Below, piece after piece: positions 7,280-15,221 of a stretch of DNA of 15,948 nucleotides. The translations under genes were made by a program, and so were the position numbers. The stretch spans positions 16,242 through 32,189 of the forward strand of contig DALS01000008.1 of NCBI GenBank assembly GCA_002499445.1, read 5' to 3'. Below the pieces are notes generated by a model. The model was not told where the DNA came from, searched no databases, and saw only the letters and a program-made list of their open reading frames with translations. Positions within the stretch are counted from its first letter, which is position 1. Every line of letters begins with the position of its first letter. The DNA comes from Methanosarcina sp. UBA293 (lineage in GTDB: Archaea > Halobacteriota > Methanosarcinia > Methanosarcinales > Methanosarcinaceae).

Positions 7280-7309
7280 AATTATAATCGAAGTAATTAT
7301 AATTGAAGT
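7280..7309 (+). repeat. Tandem 15-bp motif in the spacer after TRAM copy 3
   Basis: The same two adjacent 15-bp units as in the preceding spacer, ending about 18 bases before the start of TRAM copy 4. Confidence 0.8.
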
Positions 7310-7327
7310 TATTAAGGAATGATTTTC

Positions 7328-7534
7328 ATGTTCAGAGAAGAAAGTCGCTCAGTCCCTCTTGAAGAGGGCGAAGTTTACGATGTAACAATTCAGGACATCG
7401 CTCGCCAGGGGGACGGCATTGCCCGTATCGAAGGTTTTGTAGTTTTTGTCCCGGGCACCAAAGTTGGCGATGAAGTTCGGATTAAAATCGAAAGGGTTCT
7501 CCCCAAATACGGTTTTGCCAGCCTCGTTGAGTAA
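7328..7534 (+). CDS. Single-TRAM-domain protein, copy 4
   Basis: 68 residues from the ATG at 7328. Its 5' end and spacer are identical to those of copy 3, but it diverges within the gene: L replaces V at residue 11 (VPLEEGE), I replaces V in RIKIERV, and the tail reads LPKYGFASLVE instead of LPKFAFASIVEE. Synonymous changes also accumulate toward the 3' end, where homology with the repeat unit stops. It is the last gene of the array and is followed 25 bp later by a hairpin terminator. Confidence 0.9.
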   Translation: MFREESRSVPLEEGEVYDVTIQDIARQGDGIARIEGFVVFVPGTKVGDEVRIKIERVLPKYGFASLVE

Positions 7535-7558
7535 ACAGGAAATTTTAAACAAAATAGC

Positions 7559-7601
7559 GAGACTGAAAATTCATATACTGTATAATTCTTCAGTCTCTTT
7601 T
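7559..7601 (+). terminator. Hairpin terminator of the TRAM array
   Basis: GAGACTGAA (7559-7567) pairs perfectly with TTCAGTCTC (7589-7597), and the stem can be extended by AATT/AATT with a one-base bulge. TTTT follows immediately. It lies 25 bp past the last TRAM stop, so all four genes form one closed transcription unit. Confidence 0.75.
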
Positions 7602-7900
7602 CCATTCATACTTTAATTAATATTTGGATCTCTCGTTGTCGGAATTATTTTTCTCTAATTTAATTTTCTCCAAACTAATTTTCTTTACATTAAATTTCCC
7701 GAAAAATTATTTTCATCCGGTTATGTTCTCTATTTTCTCCTATAGTATGTTCTCTATTTTCATCCGATTATATTCTTTTCCACCTCTTCTGCCATGTTCT
7801 TTCCACTTATTCATTCTTTTTTCTTGAAAATGTTTATAAATTGCTTAATGTAGCCGGATTAATAGCTTTAATATATTTTAACGGCAACAATCTCCAGTAG
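7602..7900. other. Pyrimidine-rich spacer with degenerate repeats
   Basis: T/C-rich, non-coding in appearance. ATTTTCATCCGGTTAT (7709-7724) recurs as ATTTTCATCCGATTAT (7756-7771), and TATGTTCTCTATTTTC occurs exactly twice (7722-7737, 7746-7761). Its end carries the promoter of the diamide synthase gene. Confidence 0.6.
7833..7840 (+). promoter_or_regulatory. Candidate TATA box of the diamide synthase gene
   Basis: GAAAATG then TTTATAAA lies about 61-68 bases before the ATG at 7901, predicting a transcript start near 7863 and a leader of about 35-40 nt. Confidence 0.55.
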
Positions 7901-9220
7901 ATGACAAAAGGAATACTTATTGCAGGAACCCACAGCGGGGTCGGAAAAACAACTGTCTCGATGGGTATTATGGCTGCTCTTAAGCAAAGGCAGCTAAAAG
8001 TCCAGCCTTACAAGGTAGGACCTGATTATATCGATCCTTCTCATCACACTGCAATTTGCGGACGCTCTTCAAGAAATCTTGACACATACATGATGGGCAC
8101 TGAAGGAGTTGGACAGACTGTAGCTCGGACAGCTGTAGATGCAGATATCGTGGTAGTAGAAGGAGTTATGGGACTCTTTGATGGAATTGACTCTACGGAA
8201 GTTGCAAGTTCCGCACATGTTGCAAAAACCCTTGACCTGCCAGTAATCCTGGTAATTAATGTACATGGGATGTCCAGAAGCGCCGCAGCTCTCTTGAAAG
8301 GCTATTCTGAATTCGATCCTGAGGTCATGGTTGCAGGCATTATCCTGAACCAGGTAGGCAGCCCAAGACATGCTGAGCTCGTAAGAAACTCGCTTCCAGG
8401 TAATATTCCTATTGTAGGTACGATCCCGAGAAGAAAAGACATCGAAGTCCCCTCCAGACATCTCGGGCTGTATATGGCCCATGAAAAAGACTACAATATT
8501 GAGGAAATGGCGGCTTTCATTGAGGAAAATGTTGATCTTGATGCAGTGCTTGAGCTTGCCGAACCCTGTTTGGTTCCGGAAATCAGGGATATCCAGAGAC
8601 CCGAAGCAGATCTCAGGATAGGAATTGCCAGAGACCCGGCTTTTTGTTTCTATTACCAGGATATGTTCGACGCCTTCAGGGATTACGGAGCTGAAGTCGA
8701 ATTTTTTAGCCCCATGGCTGGAGAGGTTCCTGATGTCGATGGAATTTGTTTCGGAGGCGGCTACCCCGAACTTTACGCAGAGATTCTTGAAAAGTCAGAA
8801 ACGACCCGGAAACTTAAGAACCTTGCAGCTGACGGTTTGCCCATCTATGCGGAGTGTGGGGGCTTACTTTACCTCTGCGGAACATATGAAGTCGAAAACA
8901 GGACTTATAAACTCGCAGATGTCGTGCCTGCAAATACACGCATGACAAACCGGCTTAAAGCCCTTGGTTATACCGAAGCCCGTCCTATGGACAGGAACTT
9001 CTCTTCTCACAACATCAGAGGCCATGAATTCCATTACTCTCTCACAGAATGTGATCGCGACGCAAAGTTTGCATACGAAATGCTGCGCGGAAAAGGTATA
9101 CAGGACGGTCTTGACGGCCTTATTGAGCACAATACCCTTGCAGGTTATATGCATTCTCACCCTGTTACTTTCCCTGTAGATAAATTCGTAGAAAGATGCA
9201 GAGAATACAAAAAAAGGTAA
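7901..9220 (+). CDS. cbiA: Cobyrinate / Ni-sirohydrochlorin a,c-diamide synthase (CbiA/CfbB family)
   Basis: 439 residues, the usual length for this ATP-dependent glutamine amidotransferase, which amidates the a and c carboxylates of a tetrapyrrole. The N-terminal synthetase domain opens with the P-loop GTHSGVGKTT (9-18) followed by KVGPDYIDPSHH (38-49). The C-terminal class I-like glutaminase domain has FGGGYPELYA (284-293), the nucleophile C319 in YAECGGLLYL, and the histidine motifs GHEFHYS (374-380) and MHSHP (417-421). Homologues use cobyrinate (cobamide route) or Ni-sirohydrochlorin (CfbB, coenzyme F430). No other cob/cbi or cfb gene is nearby, so substrate cannot be fixed; cbiA is slightly favoured because cfbB usually sits in a cfb cluster. 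The ribosome-binding site is weak. It converges on priL. Confidence 0.9.
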   Translation: MTKGILIAGTHSGVGKTTVSMGIMAALKQRQLKVQPYKVGPDYIDPSHHTAICGRSSRNLDTYMMGTEGVGQTVARTAVDADIVVVEGVMGLFDGIDSTEVASSAHVAKTLDLPVILVINVHGMSRSAAALLKGYSEFDPEVMVAGIILNQVGSPRHAELVRNSLPGNIPIVGTIPRRKDIEVPSRHLGLYMAHEKDYNIEEMAAFIEENVDLDAVLELAEPCLVPEIRDIQRPEADLRIGIARDPAFCFYYQDMFDAFRDYGAEVEFFSPMAGEVPDVDGICFGGGYPELYAEILEKSETTRKLKNLAADGLPIYAECGGLLYLCGTYEVENRTYKLADVVPANTRMTNRLKALGYTEARPMDRNFSSHNIRGHEFHYSLTECDRDAKFAYEMLRGKGIQDGLDGLIEHNTLAGYMHSHPVTFPVDKFVERCREYKKR

Positions 9221-9274
9221 AGATATGTGGAAAATACAAAAAAGGTAAAGATTCAGGATGAGGTAAAGATTCAG
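9204..9274. repeat. Degenerate repeats at the 3' end of the diamide synthase gene
   Basis: The last codons and stop (AATACAAAAAAAGGTAAAGAT, 9204 onward) recur at 9233-9252 with one A fewer, and GGTAAAGATTCAG appears twice (9244-9256, 9262-9274). The stop-codon region of the gene has been duplicated outward into the intergenic space. Confidence 0.75.
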
Positions 9275-9285
9275 AGTCCGAGCAG

Positions 9286-10404
<1,119 letters not shown>

Positions 10405-10409
10405 GGGAT

Positions 10410-11147
10410 TTAGTCCGACTCGATTCTTGGAGCCAGGAGGTAGGATATTCTTCCTGCACCGTTTGCAATTTCGAAATCTATGAATATTGGGAAATCTTTT
10501 CCAAGGGAGAGAGTAACCTCATTGACTTTGTTTGTGGGCTTGACTATATCGGTTAGATAGTCCAGAGAGAAAAGAGAACAGGCTTCACCTGCTTTCAAAT
10601 CAATTAGCTGATCCCTGCCCATCTCCAAACGAACCTTGTCGGTATCGCCTTTTGCTTCCATATAGAAGGTATCGTCAGAAACTCCCATGAGCATATGATC
10701 GCTTATTTTTTCTGCAGCCTTCACAGCACGTCTGAGGTCTGCACCGTTCAGGACAACTTTTGCAGGTAGCTCGAGCTGGGGAACTCTCGGTTCTGCCCGA
10801 ATTGTGGAAGGATCGAGAAGAGAAAGTGTATAGGACAGCCCTCCAACATCAATCAGAAGCTTATTATTCCCTTCTTCAAGTTCCATCCTGACTGTATCGC
10901 TCTTATCCGCAATTCCCAGTAGGTCCATAATCTTATTCAGGTCGACTCCTATTTCACACTCATCAGCATTATATTCATCAAAAGCGGATGATCCAAGCTC
11001 AAAAATTCCCATTGCGACGTTGGCAGGATCAACTGCTTTTACCGAAATACCTTCCGGTTTTATCTTGAGTCTGACCTCATCTACGATTACAGCCAGTGCG
11101 GCAACCGCGTCTCTCAGAAGCTCTGCATTAATTGCTGCCTTGAACAT
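10410..11147 (-). CDS. pcn: DNA polymerase sliding clamp PCNA
   Basis: 245 residues, the normal size of archaeal and eukaryotic PCNA, which forms a homotrimeric ring round DNA and tethers polymerases, FEN1, ligase and RFC. The start MFKAAINAELLRDAVAALAV and VDPANVAMGIFEL are typical of domain 1. The interdomain connecting loop region reads YTLSLLDPSTIRAEPRVPQLELPA (about residues 106-129), and the C-terminal tail is SYLLAPRIESD. TTGGAGAA lies a few bases before the ATG as ribosome-binding site. A strong TATA box at 11201-11210 (minus strand) gives a leader of about 30 nt. It is first gene of the pcn-priL unit. Confidence 0.97.
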   Translation of the reverse strand: MFKAAINAELLRDAVAALAVIVDEVRLKIKPEGISVKAVDPANVAMGIFELGSSAFDEYNADECEIGVDLNKIMDLLGIADKSDTVRMELEEGNNKLLIDVGGLSYTLSLLDPSTIRAEPRVPQLELPAKVVLNGADLRRAVKAAEKISDHMLMGVSDDTFYMEAKGDTDKVRLEMGRDQLIDLKAGEACSLFSLDYLTDIVKPTNKVNEVTLSLGKDFPIFIDFEIANGAGRISYLLAPRIESD

Positions 11148-11200
11148 AATTTTTCTCCAATAAATAAATTTAAGTCTTAAACTCCTTATTACCCTTGAGA

Positions 11201-11210
11201 TATATAAATT
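11201..11210 (-). promoter_or_regulatory. Promoter of pcn-priL
   Basis: On the minus strand AATTTATATA lies 54-63 bases upstream of the pcn ATG, with purines (AAAGA) before it as a BRE-like element. Predicted start near 11178. Confidence 0.7.
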
Positions 11211-11317
11211 TCTTTACAAAATCGGAATTTCCCGCTCTATTTCTAGAGTAAATTCTCCGAATAAGGTCAAATAAGTTTCTGAAATAGGAAAATCGTTAGA
11301 TTCAAACTTCAGGCAAG

Positions 11318-11327
11318 TATATAAATC
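11318..11327 (-). promoter_or_regulatory. Second TATA-like element upstream of pcn
   Basis: On the minus strand CAAGATTTATATACTTGCC is as good a TATA match as the proximal pcn promoter but lies about 170 bp from the ATG. It would give a start near 11295 with no good ORF before pcn. It may be a distal pcn promoter with a ~150-nt leader, or the promoter of a short RNA. Confidence 0.45.
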
Positions 11328-11347
11328 TTGGTCAGAAAGACAGGGCG

Positions 11348-11379
11348 GCTTCAGGCTCTGCTTAAAGCAGAAAAGAAGC
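11348..11379 (-). terminator. Hairpin between tfs and pcn
   Basis: TCTGCTT/AAGCAGA (11357-11371, one-base centre; a real hairpin would open the inner pairs) lies within a second matched pair, GCTTC/GAAGC (11348-11352 and 11375-11379). It lies about 70 bp past the tfs stop on the same strand. No T-run follows directly, so it may be an RNA 3'-end structure rather than a terminator. Confidence 0.4.
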
Positions 11380-11444
11380 TGTAGCCTGTAAATCATCTTT
11401 TCGGGATATATGCTTTTCAAGGGTGGATAGAAGAGCAATTAATC

Positions 11445-11759
11445 TTAGTCGTATTCTCTCCAGGTAAATCCACATTTAGTACATTTGAAGAAGCGAGTTT
11501 CGGATTCGTCAGCAGACCTAAGCTGTCTGAGCCACCAGGCTGCAGTATTATTTCCGCATTCTGGACATCTTGCATTTGTTGTTGGCAGGCCTGAAGTCTG
11601 TTCCCCTTCCAGAACTACTACTTCACGGTCATCGATCTTGGCTTTGGAGACAAAGTTTTTTGCATCTTTTTTTATAGGTACTATGTTACCGCATTTTCTG
11701 CATTCAAAATTGCCGTTTTTAGGAAACATCATACTTTTACATTTGGGACAGAATTGCAT
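11445..11759 (-). CDS. tfs: Transcription factor S (TFIIS-like RNA cleavage factor)
   Basis: 104 residues from the ATG at 11759. It is the archaeal TFS that stimulates transcript cleavage by stalled RNA polymerase. The N-terminal zinc ribbon has C4, C7, C20 and C23 (FCPKCKS...ECRKCG). The C-terminal ribbon has C65, C68, C93 and C96 with the catalytic acidic pair D84-E85 in LRSADESETRFFKC, reaching into the polymerase active site in TFIIS. An earlier in-frame ATG at 11780 would add seven residues before the conserved MQFCPKC start; the GTGAT ribosome-binding site fits 11759 better. The start overlaps the end of the upstream Nudix gene by 23 bp, so the two are co-transcribed. Confidence 0.95.
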   Translation of the reverse strand: MQFCPKCKSMMFPKNGNFECRKCGNIVPIKKDAKNFVSKAKIDDREVVVLEGEQTSGLPTTNARCPECGNNTAAWWLRQLRSADESETRFFKCTKCGFTWREYD

Positions 11760-12153
11760 TAATATCACTTTTCGCATCATTTATAATTTTTTTATGGTCA
11801 AACGCCAACTCAGGAATGGAATCAAGCTCAAAAAGCTCGACTGAATCGGCATCAGAACCTGACTTTAATTCTCCAGATCCCTTTGCTAGGTAGCACACTG
11901 AAACTGTATGCCCTCTGGGATCACGGTGAGGATCTGAATAGACCCCTACAAGTTTGATAATCTCCACAGAAAGCCCGGTTTCTTCAAAAGCTTCTCTAGC
12001 TGCTGCGGCTTCTGTACTTTCTCCGATCTCTACGAAGCCACCAGGCAGTGCAAATTTACCTTGATACGGGGGATTCTTTCTCTTTACAAGCACAAGCTTG
12101 TCTTTAAATAGGATTACGGTATCAACGGTTAAACTAGGAGTTTGAGGTTTCAT
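11737..12153 (-). CDS. Nudix hydrolase (ADP-ribose pyrophosphatase-like)
   Basis: 138 residues with a complete Nudix box at 39-61: G39, E45, R53-E54, E57-E58 and G60 in GFVEIGESTEAAAAREAFEETGL. This is the Mg-binding site that cleaves a nucleoside diphosphate linked to another group. The strands around it (VDTVILFKDKLVLVKRKNPPYQGKFALPGG and VGVYSDPHRDPRGHTVSVCYLA) resemble ADP-ribose pyrophosphatase-type archaeal members, and SDPHRDPRGH is typical of that group; substrate is inferred, not shown. It is first gene of a Nudix-tfs pair and overlaps the tfs start by 23 bp. GTGAAGG precedes the ATG as ribosome-binding site. Confidence 0.92.
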   Translation of the reverse strand: MKPQTPSLTVDTVILFKDKLVLVKRKNPPYQGKFALPGGFVEIGESTEAAAAREAFEETGLSVEIIKLVGVYSDPHRDPRGHTVSVCYLAKGSGELKSGSDADSVELFELDSIPELAFDHKKIINDAKSDINAILSQM

Positions 12154-12205
12154 AAGATGCCTTCACATTTACTTTCCGGAGGATCTCTTTCTGCCACTAA
12201 TCCCT

Positions 12206-12216
12206 TTTTAAATTAG
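12206..12216 (-). promoter_or_regulatory. Candidate promoter of the Nudix-tfs unit
   Basis: On the minus strand GCTAATTTAAAAAGGG gives a TATA-like element 53-63 bases before the Nudix ATG, predicting a leader of about 35 nt. Confidence 0.5.
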
Positions 12217-12796
12217 CTTTTCTGACATTCTTGTAGAATAAAATAATATTATTTTGTGCAAATGTAGAAATTTGTCATTATATTTCAATTTTGACATTAT
12301 AAGTCAAGTTTCTGTCAAACAGAAAAAGCCCTTATGCAGTAGTTTCCCTTAAATGTTTCTCTTTTATCAAAAATAGATTTACGATGTTTATTCAAAATCA
12401 TGTATTGTCTTATTTAAAAACTGTGTATTATCTTATTTAATATACAGGGGTCTGCGTTTGTTAATTTCATTTACAATATAAACAATAGCAAAAAATATAA
12501 ATTGATTATCTAACAATGGTCTTTAGCGAAAATTTCCCTCAACAAGCCTAGGAGTATTCGATTGAAATAAACGCATGTTTGTAGCGTTATTCTTCTATAT
12601 GGTGATCTATTATTTTATTGCAGACTTAATTATTCAGTCTAAATATCTTAATAGAGATAATAGTTCTATAATAGTTCTATATCTGTTAGGAAAGTAAAGT
12701 CCATAACCTTTGTACTCCTTAATAGTAATGGCTATAAACTATTGAACTTATTAGAAGCATCTATGGAAATCTATTAATTATTTTAGGTGATTTTAT

Positions 12797-12841
12797 ATGT
12801 CACTTTTAGGAAATTTCATAACTTGCCCGAGGCCTTTCTGA
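12797..12841 (+). CDS. Candidate 14-residue leader peptide or small protein upstream of artA
   Basis: ATG to TGA coding for MSLLGNFITCPRPF. AGGTGAT, a full match to the archaeal anti-Shine-Dalgarno, lies at 12785-12791, five bases before the ATG, and is the best such site in the intergenic region. A weak TATA-like CTATAAAC (12732-12739) would place a transcript start about 25-30 bases before that site. A short stem, TTCTG/CAGAA (12836-12851), spans the stop codon. It could be a leader peptide, a real microprotein or a gene remnant; coding is unproven. Confidence 0.3.
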   Translation: MSLLGNFITCPRPF

Positions 12842-12928
12842 GAGCCCAGAAGCAAGGAAAACAAATTTAAAAACAAGATTTATCTCTCTAGAACCAAGGT
12901 TTACCTCTGGCAAAAAGGTGCATGAAAA

Positions 12929-13798
12929 ATGATAGAAAGTATACTCTGGCTCGCAGTTGGGTTAATGGTTGCGTCATCCGCCATTCCCAGAACCTTCAGG
13001 GTTCGTAAACTGGTCGGAGGGATTGGATGGGGTGTATTTTCCATCCACTGGAGTTGTCAGCCTCTACATTATCTCAAGATCATGGATTATGCTAATGTGC
13101 TCCTGACAATAGTAGTAACCCTTTTTTGTCTACTTGTAGCATATATTATGTTTCGGGAGTATAAGGAAGGTCCTCTTAACATAGAAAACAATAGAGAAGT
13201 AAAACAGTCTGAATTTTCAGCACAGATCGAGACAGGTTCCCTTGATATAACTTCAATGCTCACCAGCGCCAGTGCACTCGGAGCTCTTGTTTATTTCCCA
13301 TTTGCGACTTTTCCCTCTCTAAATACCTGGATTATAGGAGGGGTTACCTCCCAGGTTTTCTGGGTTCTCCAGTATTTCGAGATTCCTGCATACATGAGAG
13401 CCTGGAATATGATAACGCTTAACGGATATACTGTAGAAATCATTCTAGCCTGTACCGCAATTGAAAGCATCGCTCTCTTTATGGGGCTTATAGGTGCAGT
13501 AAGAGCCCCATTTAGCCGCCTGGCTATGGCTTTTATCGTATCAGTGCCCGTTATCTATGTACTTAACCTTGTTAGAGATATTTTCGTAGTAGTTGCTTAT
13601 GGAGAGCAATGGTTTGGAGCTAACAGTTTTGTAATTGCGCATAATTATATTGCAAAGGCGGGCTCAGGCATTGCCCTCTTTATAATTTCGTATTTAGTGC
13701 TCCGAATTCTGCCCGAATTACTCGCAATGATTGATGGGCTCTGGATCATACTTTCCCAAGAATTGAGATCCCTTTTGCACAGGTCCGGAGGGGATTGA
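12929..13798 (+). CDS. artA: Archaeosortase A
   Basis: 289-residue polytopic membrane protein, with about eight hydrophobic segments, of the exosortase/archaeosortase family. Archaeosortase A recognises proteins with a C-terminal PGF-type sorting signal and is required for their processing and lipid attachment at the cell surface. The family's active-site pattern is visible: C175 in ILACTAIES, R216 in VLNLVRDIF, and H238 in IAHNYIAK (R259 in YLVLRILPE is the alternative third residue). A soluble loop lies at about 78-107. A GGTG ribosome-binding site precedes the ATG. It overlaps or abuts the decarboxylase gene and is followed by archaetidylserine synthase, the neighbourhood seen for artA in other euryarchaea. 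No obvious PGF-CTERM substrate is encoded in the window. Confidence 0.9.
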   Translation: MIESILWLAVGLMVASSAIPRTFRVRKLVGGIGWGVFSIHWSCQPLHYLKIMDYANVLLTIVVTLFCLLVAYIMFREYKEGPLNIENNREVKQSEFSAQIETGSLDITSMLTSASALGALVYFPFATFPSLNTWIIGGVTSQVFWVLQYFEIPAYMRAWNMITLNGYTVEIILACTAIESIALFMGLIGAVRAPFSRLAMAFIVSVPVIYVLNLVRDIFVVVAYGEQWFGANSFVIAHNYIAKAGSGIALFIISYLVLRILPELLAMIDGLWIILSQELRSLLHRSGGD

Positions 13799-13803
13799 AG
13801 ACA

Positions 13804-14427
13804 ATGCTTGCAAAAGGCTCGGAATCCTGGCTTTTTACAGCTACACTTGTAACTGCAGTATTTGCAGTCCTCTCTAGAGCAACGAATAATTCCCATCTAA
13901 ACCATGCTACTTACATAGCAATGGCACTAACTCTCTTTATGGTCCTTTTTTTTAGAGACCCAGAAAGAAAGGTGGAAGTTTCGGACACTTATATGATTTC
14001 TCCGGCTGATGGCACTGTCATAGATATTCGAGACCGGAAAATCTGTATTTTCATGTTTCTCCAGAATGTACATGTAAATAGAGCTCCGATTTCGGGAAAA
14101 ATTAGGGAAATAACTTATAAGAAAGGTGGGTATCTTCCTGCTTTCTGTAAAGACTCTGAAAGAAATGAAAGAAACGAGTTTATTATTCACAGCAAGTATG
14201 GGGATGTCAGTGTCACGCAAATTGCAGGTACAATTGCCAGGCGAATTGTCTCTTATTCTCGAGTAAATGATTTCATTGAGCAGGGACAGCGCATTGGAAT
14301 GATCCGTTTTGGATCAAGAGTTGATGTAACGATCCCTCATGACTTTGAAATTGTAGTACGGGAAGGAGAGCGGGTACTTGCAGGCAAGACCGTTATAGCA
14401 ATAATAAAAAATGACAGGGAATTTTGA
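13804..14427 (+). CDS. asd: Archaetidylserine decarboxylase (phosphatidylserine decarboxylase-like)
   Basis: 207 residues from the ATG at 13804; an in-frame TTG at 13795 overlaps the artA stop but sits too close to the GGAGGGG ribosome-binding site, which ends about ten bases before 13804. The enzyme removes CO2 from archaetidylserine to give archaetidylethanolamine. It matches the short prokaryotic PSD type: two hydrophobic segments at about 9-50, then FFRDPER (49-55), SPADGTV (66-72), NVHVNRAP (88-95), and the FGS motif at 169-171 where self-cleavage between G170 and S171 makes the pyruvoyl group. The product is thus two chains. It is translationally coupled to artA and pssA, making lipid head-group synthesis part of the same operon. 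Confidence 0.9.
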   Translation: MLAKGSESWLFTATLVTAVFAVLSRATNNSHLNHATYIAMALTLFMVLFFRDPERKVEVSDTYMISPADGTVIDIRDRKICIFMFLQNVHVNRAPISGKIREITYKKGGYLPAFCKDSERNERNEFIIHSKYGDVSVTQIAGTIARRIVSYSRVNDFIEQGQRIGMIRFGSRVDVTIPHDFEIVVREGERVLAGKTVIAIIKNDREF

Positions 14428-14429
14428 AC

Positions 14430-15221
14430 ATGAACGTATTCCAGATGTTAAGGCTCCCGGACCTGGTAACTCTTTTGAACCTTATCTGCGGGATTAGCTC
14501 AATTGCAGTAGCTGCCCAAGCTACAGTCCAGGCTGCCACGTTTCAAACTGCGGCGGCTCATGATGGGTTTGCCCTGGCTTTGATCCTACTCATTGTTGCA
14601 GCAATCGCAGACGGGGTGGACGGATACATTGCCAGGCGGTTCAAAGGAGGAGAACTTGGGGAGCAACTTGACTCCCTGGCAGATGCAGTTTCTTTTGGGG
14701 TAGCTCCTGCTCTTCTCATATACCTGCAGTTCGGACAGGTAAACCCTCTTGTCGGAGAACCAGACCCTCTTATTGCGGTATTTCCGGTTTTTTATGCTGT
14801 CTGCGGGGTTTTAAGGCTTGCACGTTTCAATTCCATGCCTTCCTGTAAAAAAGGATTCGAAGGTCTTCCTATAACCGCAGGCTGCATTATGCTTGTTACA
14901 TACATGTTGCTGAGCGAAAGTCTTGTCAAGATAGACTTCCTTTTAGCGCTTACCCTTGGTCTCTCTATTCTTATGGTGAGCTCGGTAAATTATCCGAAGA
15001 TCAGGAATGTCAGGGTTCTAGCTTTTATTGCTTCTATTTTCGGGATAACTATGCTTCTCTACATGTATAATATCGAATATATGCGAGTTTTCTCGATCCT
15101 GCCTTTTATCCTCATGTTGACATATGTCTTTTCTCCCTTTTTCAAGGTCCCCTTATTAAGCAATCTGGGTAATAAGGAGTACCGTAACAAAGGACTTAGA
15201 GCAAGAAAAGAAAAACAGTGA
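14430..15221 (+). CDS. pssA: Archaetidylserine synthase (CDP-alcohol phosphatidyltransferase, PssA-like)
   Basis: 263 residues from the ATG at 14430, just past the decarboxylase stop; an in-frame TTG at 14424 would overlap that stop by four bases, but AGGGAA at 14416-14420 is better spaced for 14430. It transfers a phosphoryl-archaeol unit from CDP-archaeol to L-serine. The CDP-alcohol phosphotransferase signature is complete: D61, D64-G65, A68-R69, G77, D81 and D85 in a stretch ending LDSLADAVSFGVAPA; seven residues rather than the common eight separate AR from G. The remaining sequence is mostly membrane helices, with a basic tail (about 240-263). It supplies the substrate of the decarboxylase upstream. 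Together with artA this suggests that archaetidylethanolamine or its precursor is the lipid used in protein anchoring. Confidence 0.93.
   Translation: MNVFQMLRLPDLVTLLNLICGISSIAVAAQATVQAATFQTAAAHDGFALALILLIVAAIADGVDGYIARRFKGGELGEQLDSLADAVSFGVAPALLIYLQFGQVNPLVGEPDPLIAVFPVFYAVCGVLRLARFNSMPSCKKGFEGLPITAGCIMLVTYMLLSESLVKIDFLLALTLGLSILMVSSVNYPKIRNVRVLAFIASIFGITMLLYMYNIEYMRVFSILPFILMLTYVFSPFFKVPLLSNLGNKEYRNKGLRARKEKQ

Larger units (their letters stand above)
6749..7534 (+). repeat. Tandem 285-bp gene-plus-spacer units
   Basis: TRAM copies 2, 3 and 4 begin at 6749, 7034 and 7319 in the same sequence context (GGAATGATTTTCATGTTCAG), exactly 285 bp apart. The spacers after copies 2 and 3 are identical from stop codon to next start. 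Differences between units 2 and 3 are confined to 73 bp inside the gene. Copy 1 is related only over its coding part and its ribosome-binding site. Confidence 0.93.
12154..12928. other. Long divergent intergenic region between Nudix gene and artA
   Basis: About 775 bp with no ordinary gene. It contains the Nudix-tfs promoter, a 7-bp hairpin at 12309-12325 (TTTCTGT/ACAGAAA, loop CAA), a short direct repeat (TGTATTGTCTTATTTA near 12401, TGTATTATCTTATTTA near 12423), a plus-strand TATA-like element AAATATAAATT near 12493-12503 with no gene behind it, AATAGTTCTAT repeated near 12656-12682, and a tiny ORF with a perfect ribosome-binding site at 12797-12841. Confidence 0.6.

Noticed and set aside
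6779..7552. Minus-strand ORFs antisense to each TRAM copy
   Set aside because: They recur only because the plus-strand genes are duplicated; they have no ribosome-binding sites and no known domain.
7624..7827. 67-codon plus-strand ORF rich in Phe, Leu and Ser
   Set aside because: It arises from T/C-rich repeated sequence, has no ribosome-binding site and resembles no protein family.
11214..11438. 74-codon minus-strand ORF between tfs and pcn
   Set aside because: It has no recognisable domain, spans the promoter-like elements and hairpin of the gap, and has no ribosome-binding site at its start.
12493..12503. TATA-like element AAATATAAATT as promoter of a gene
   Set aside because: Only an 11-codon frame without a ribosome-binding site follows; in such A/T-rich DNA chance matches are expected.
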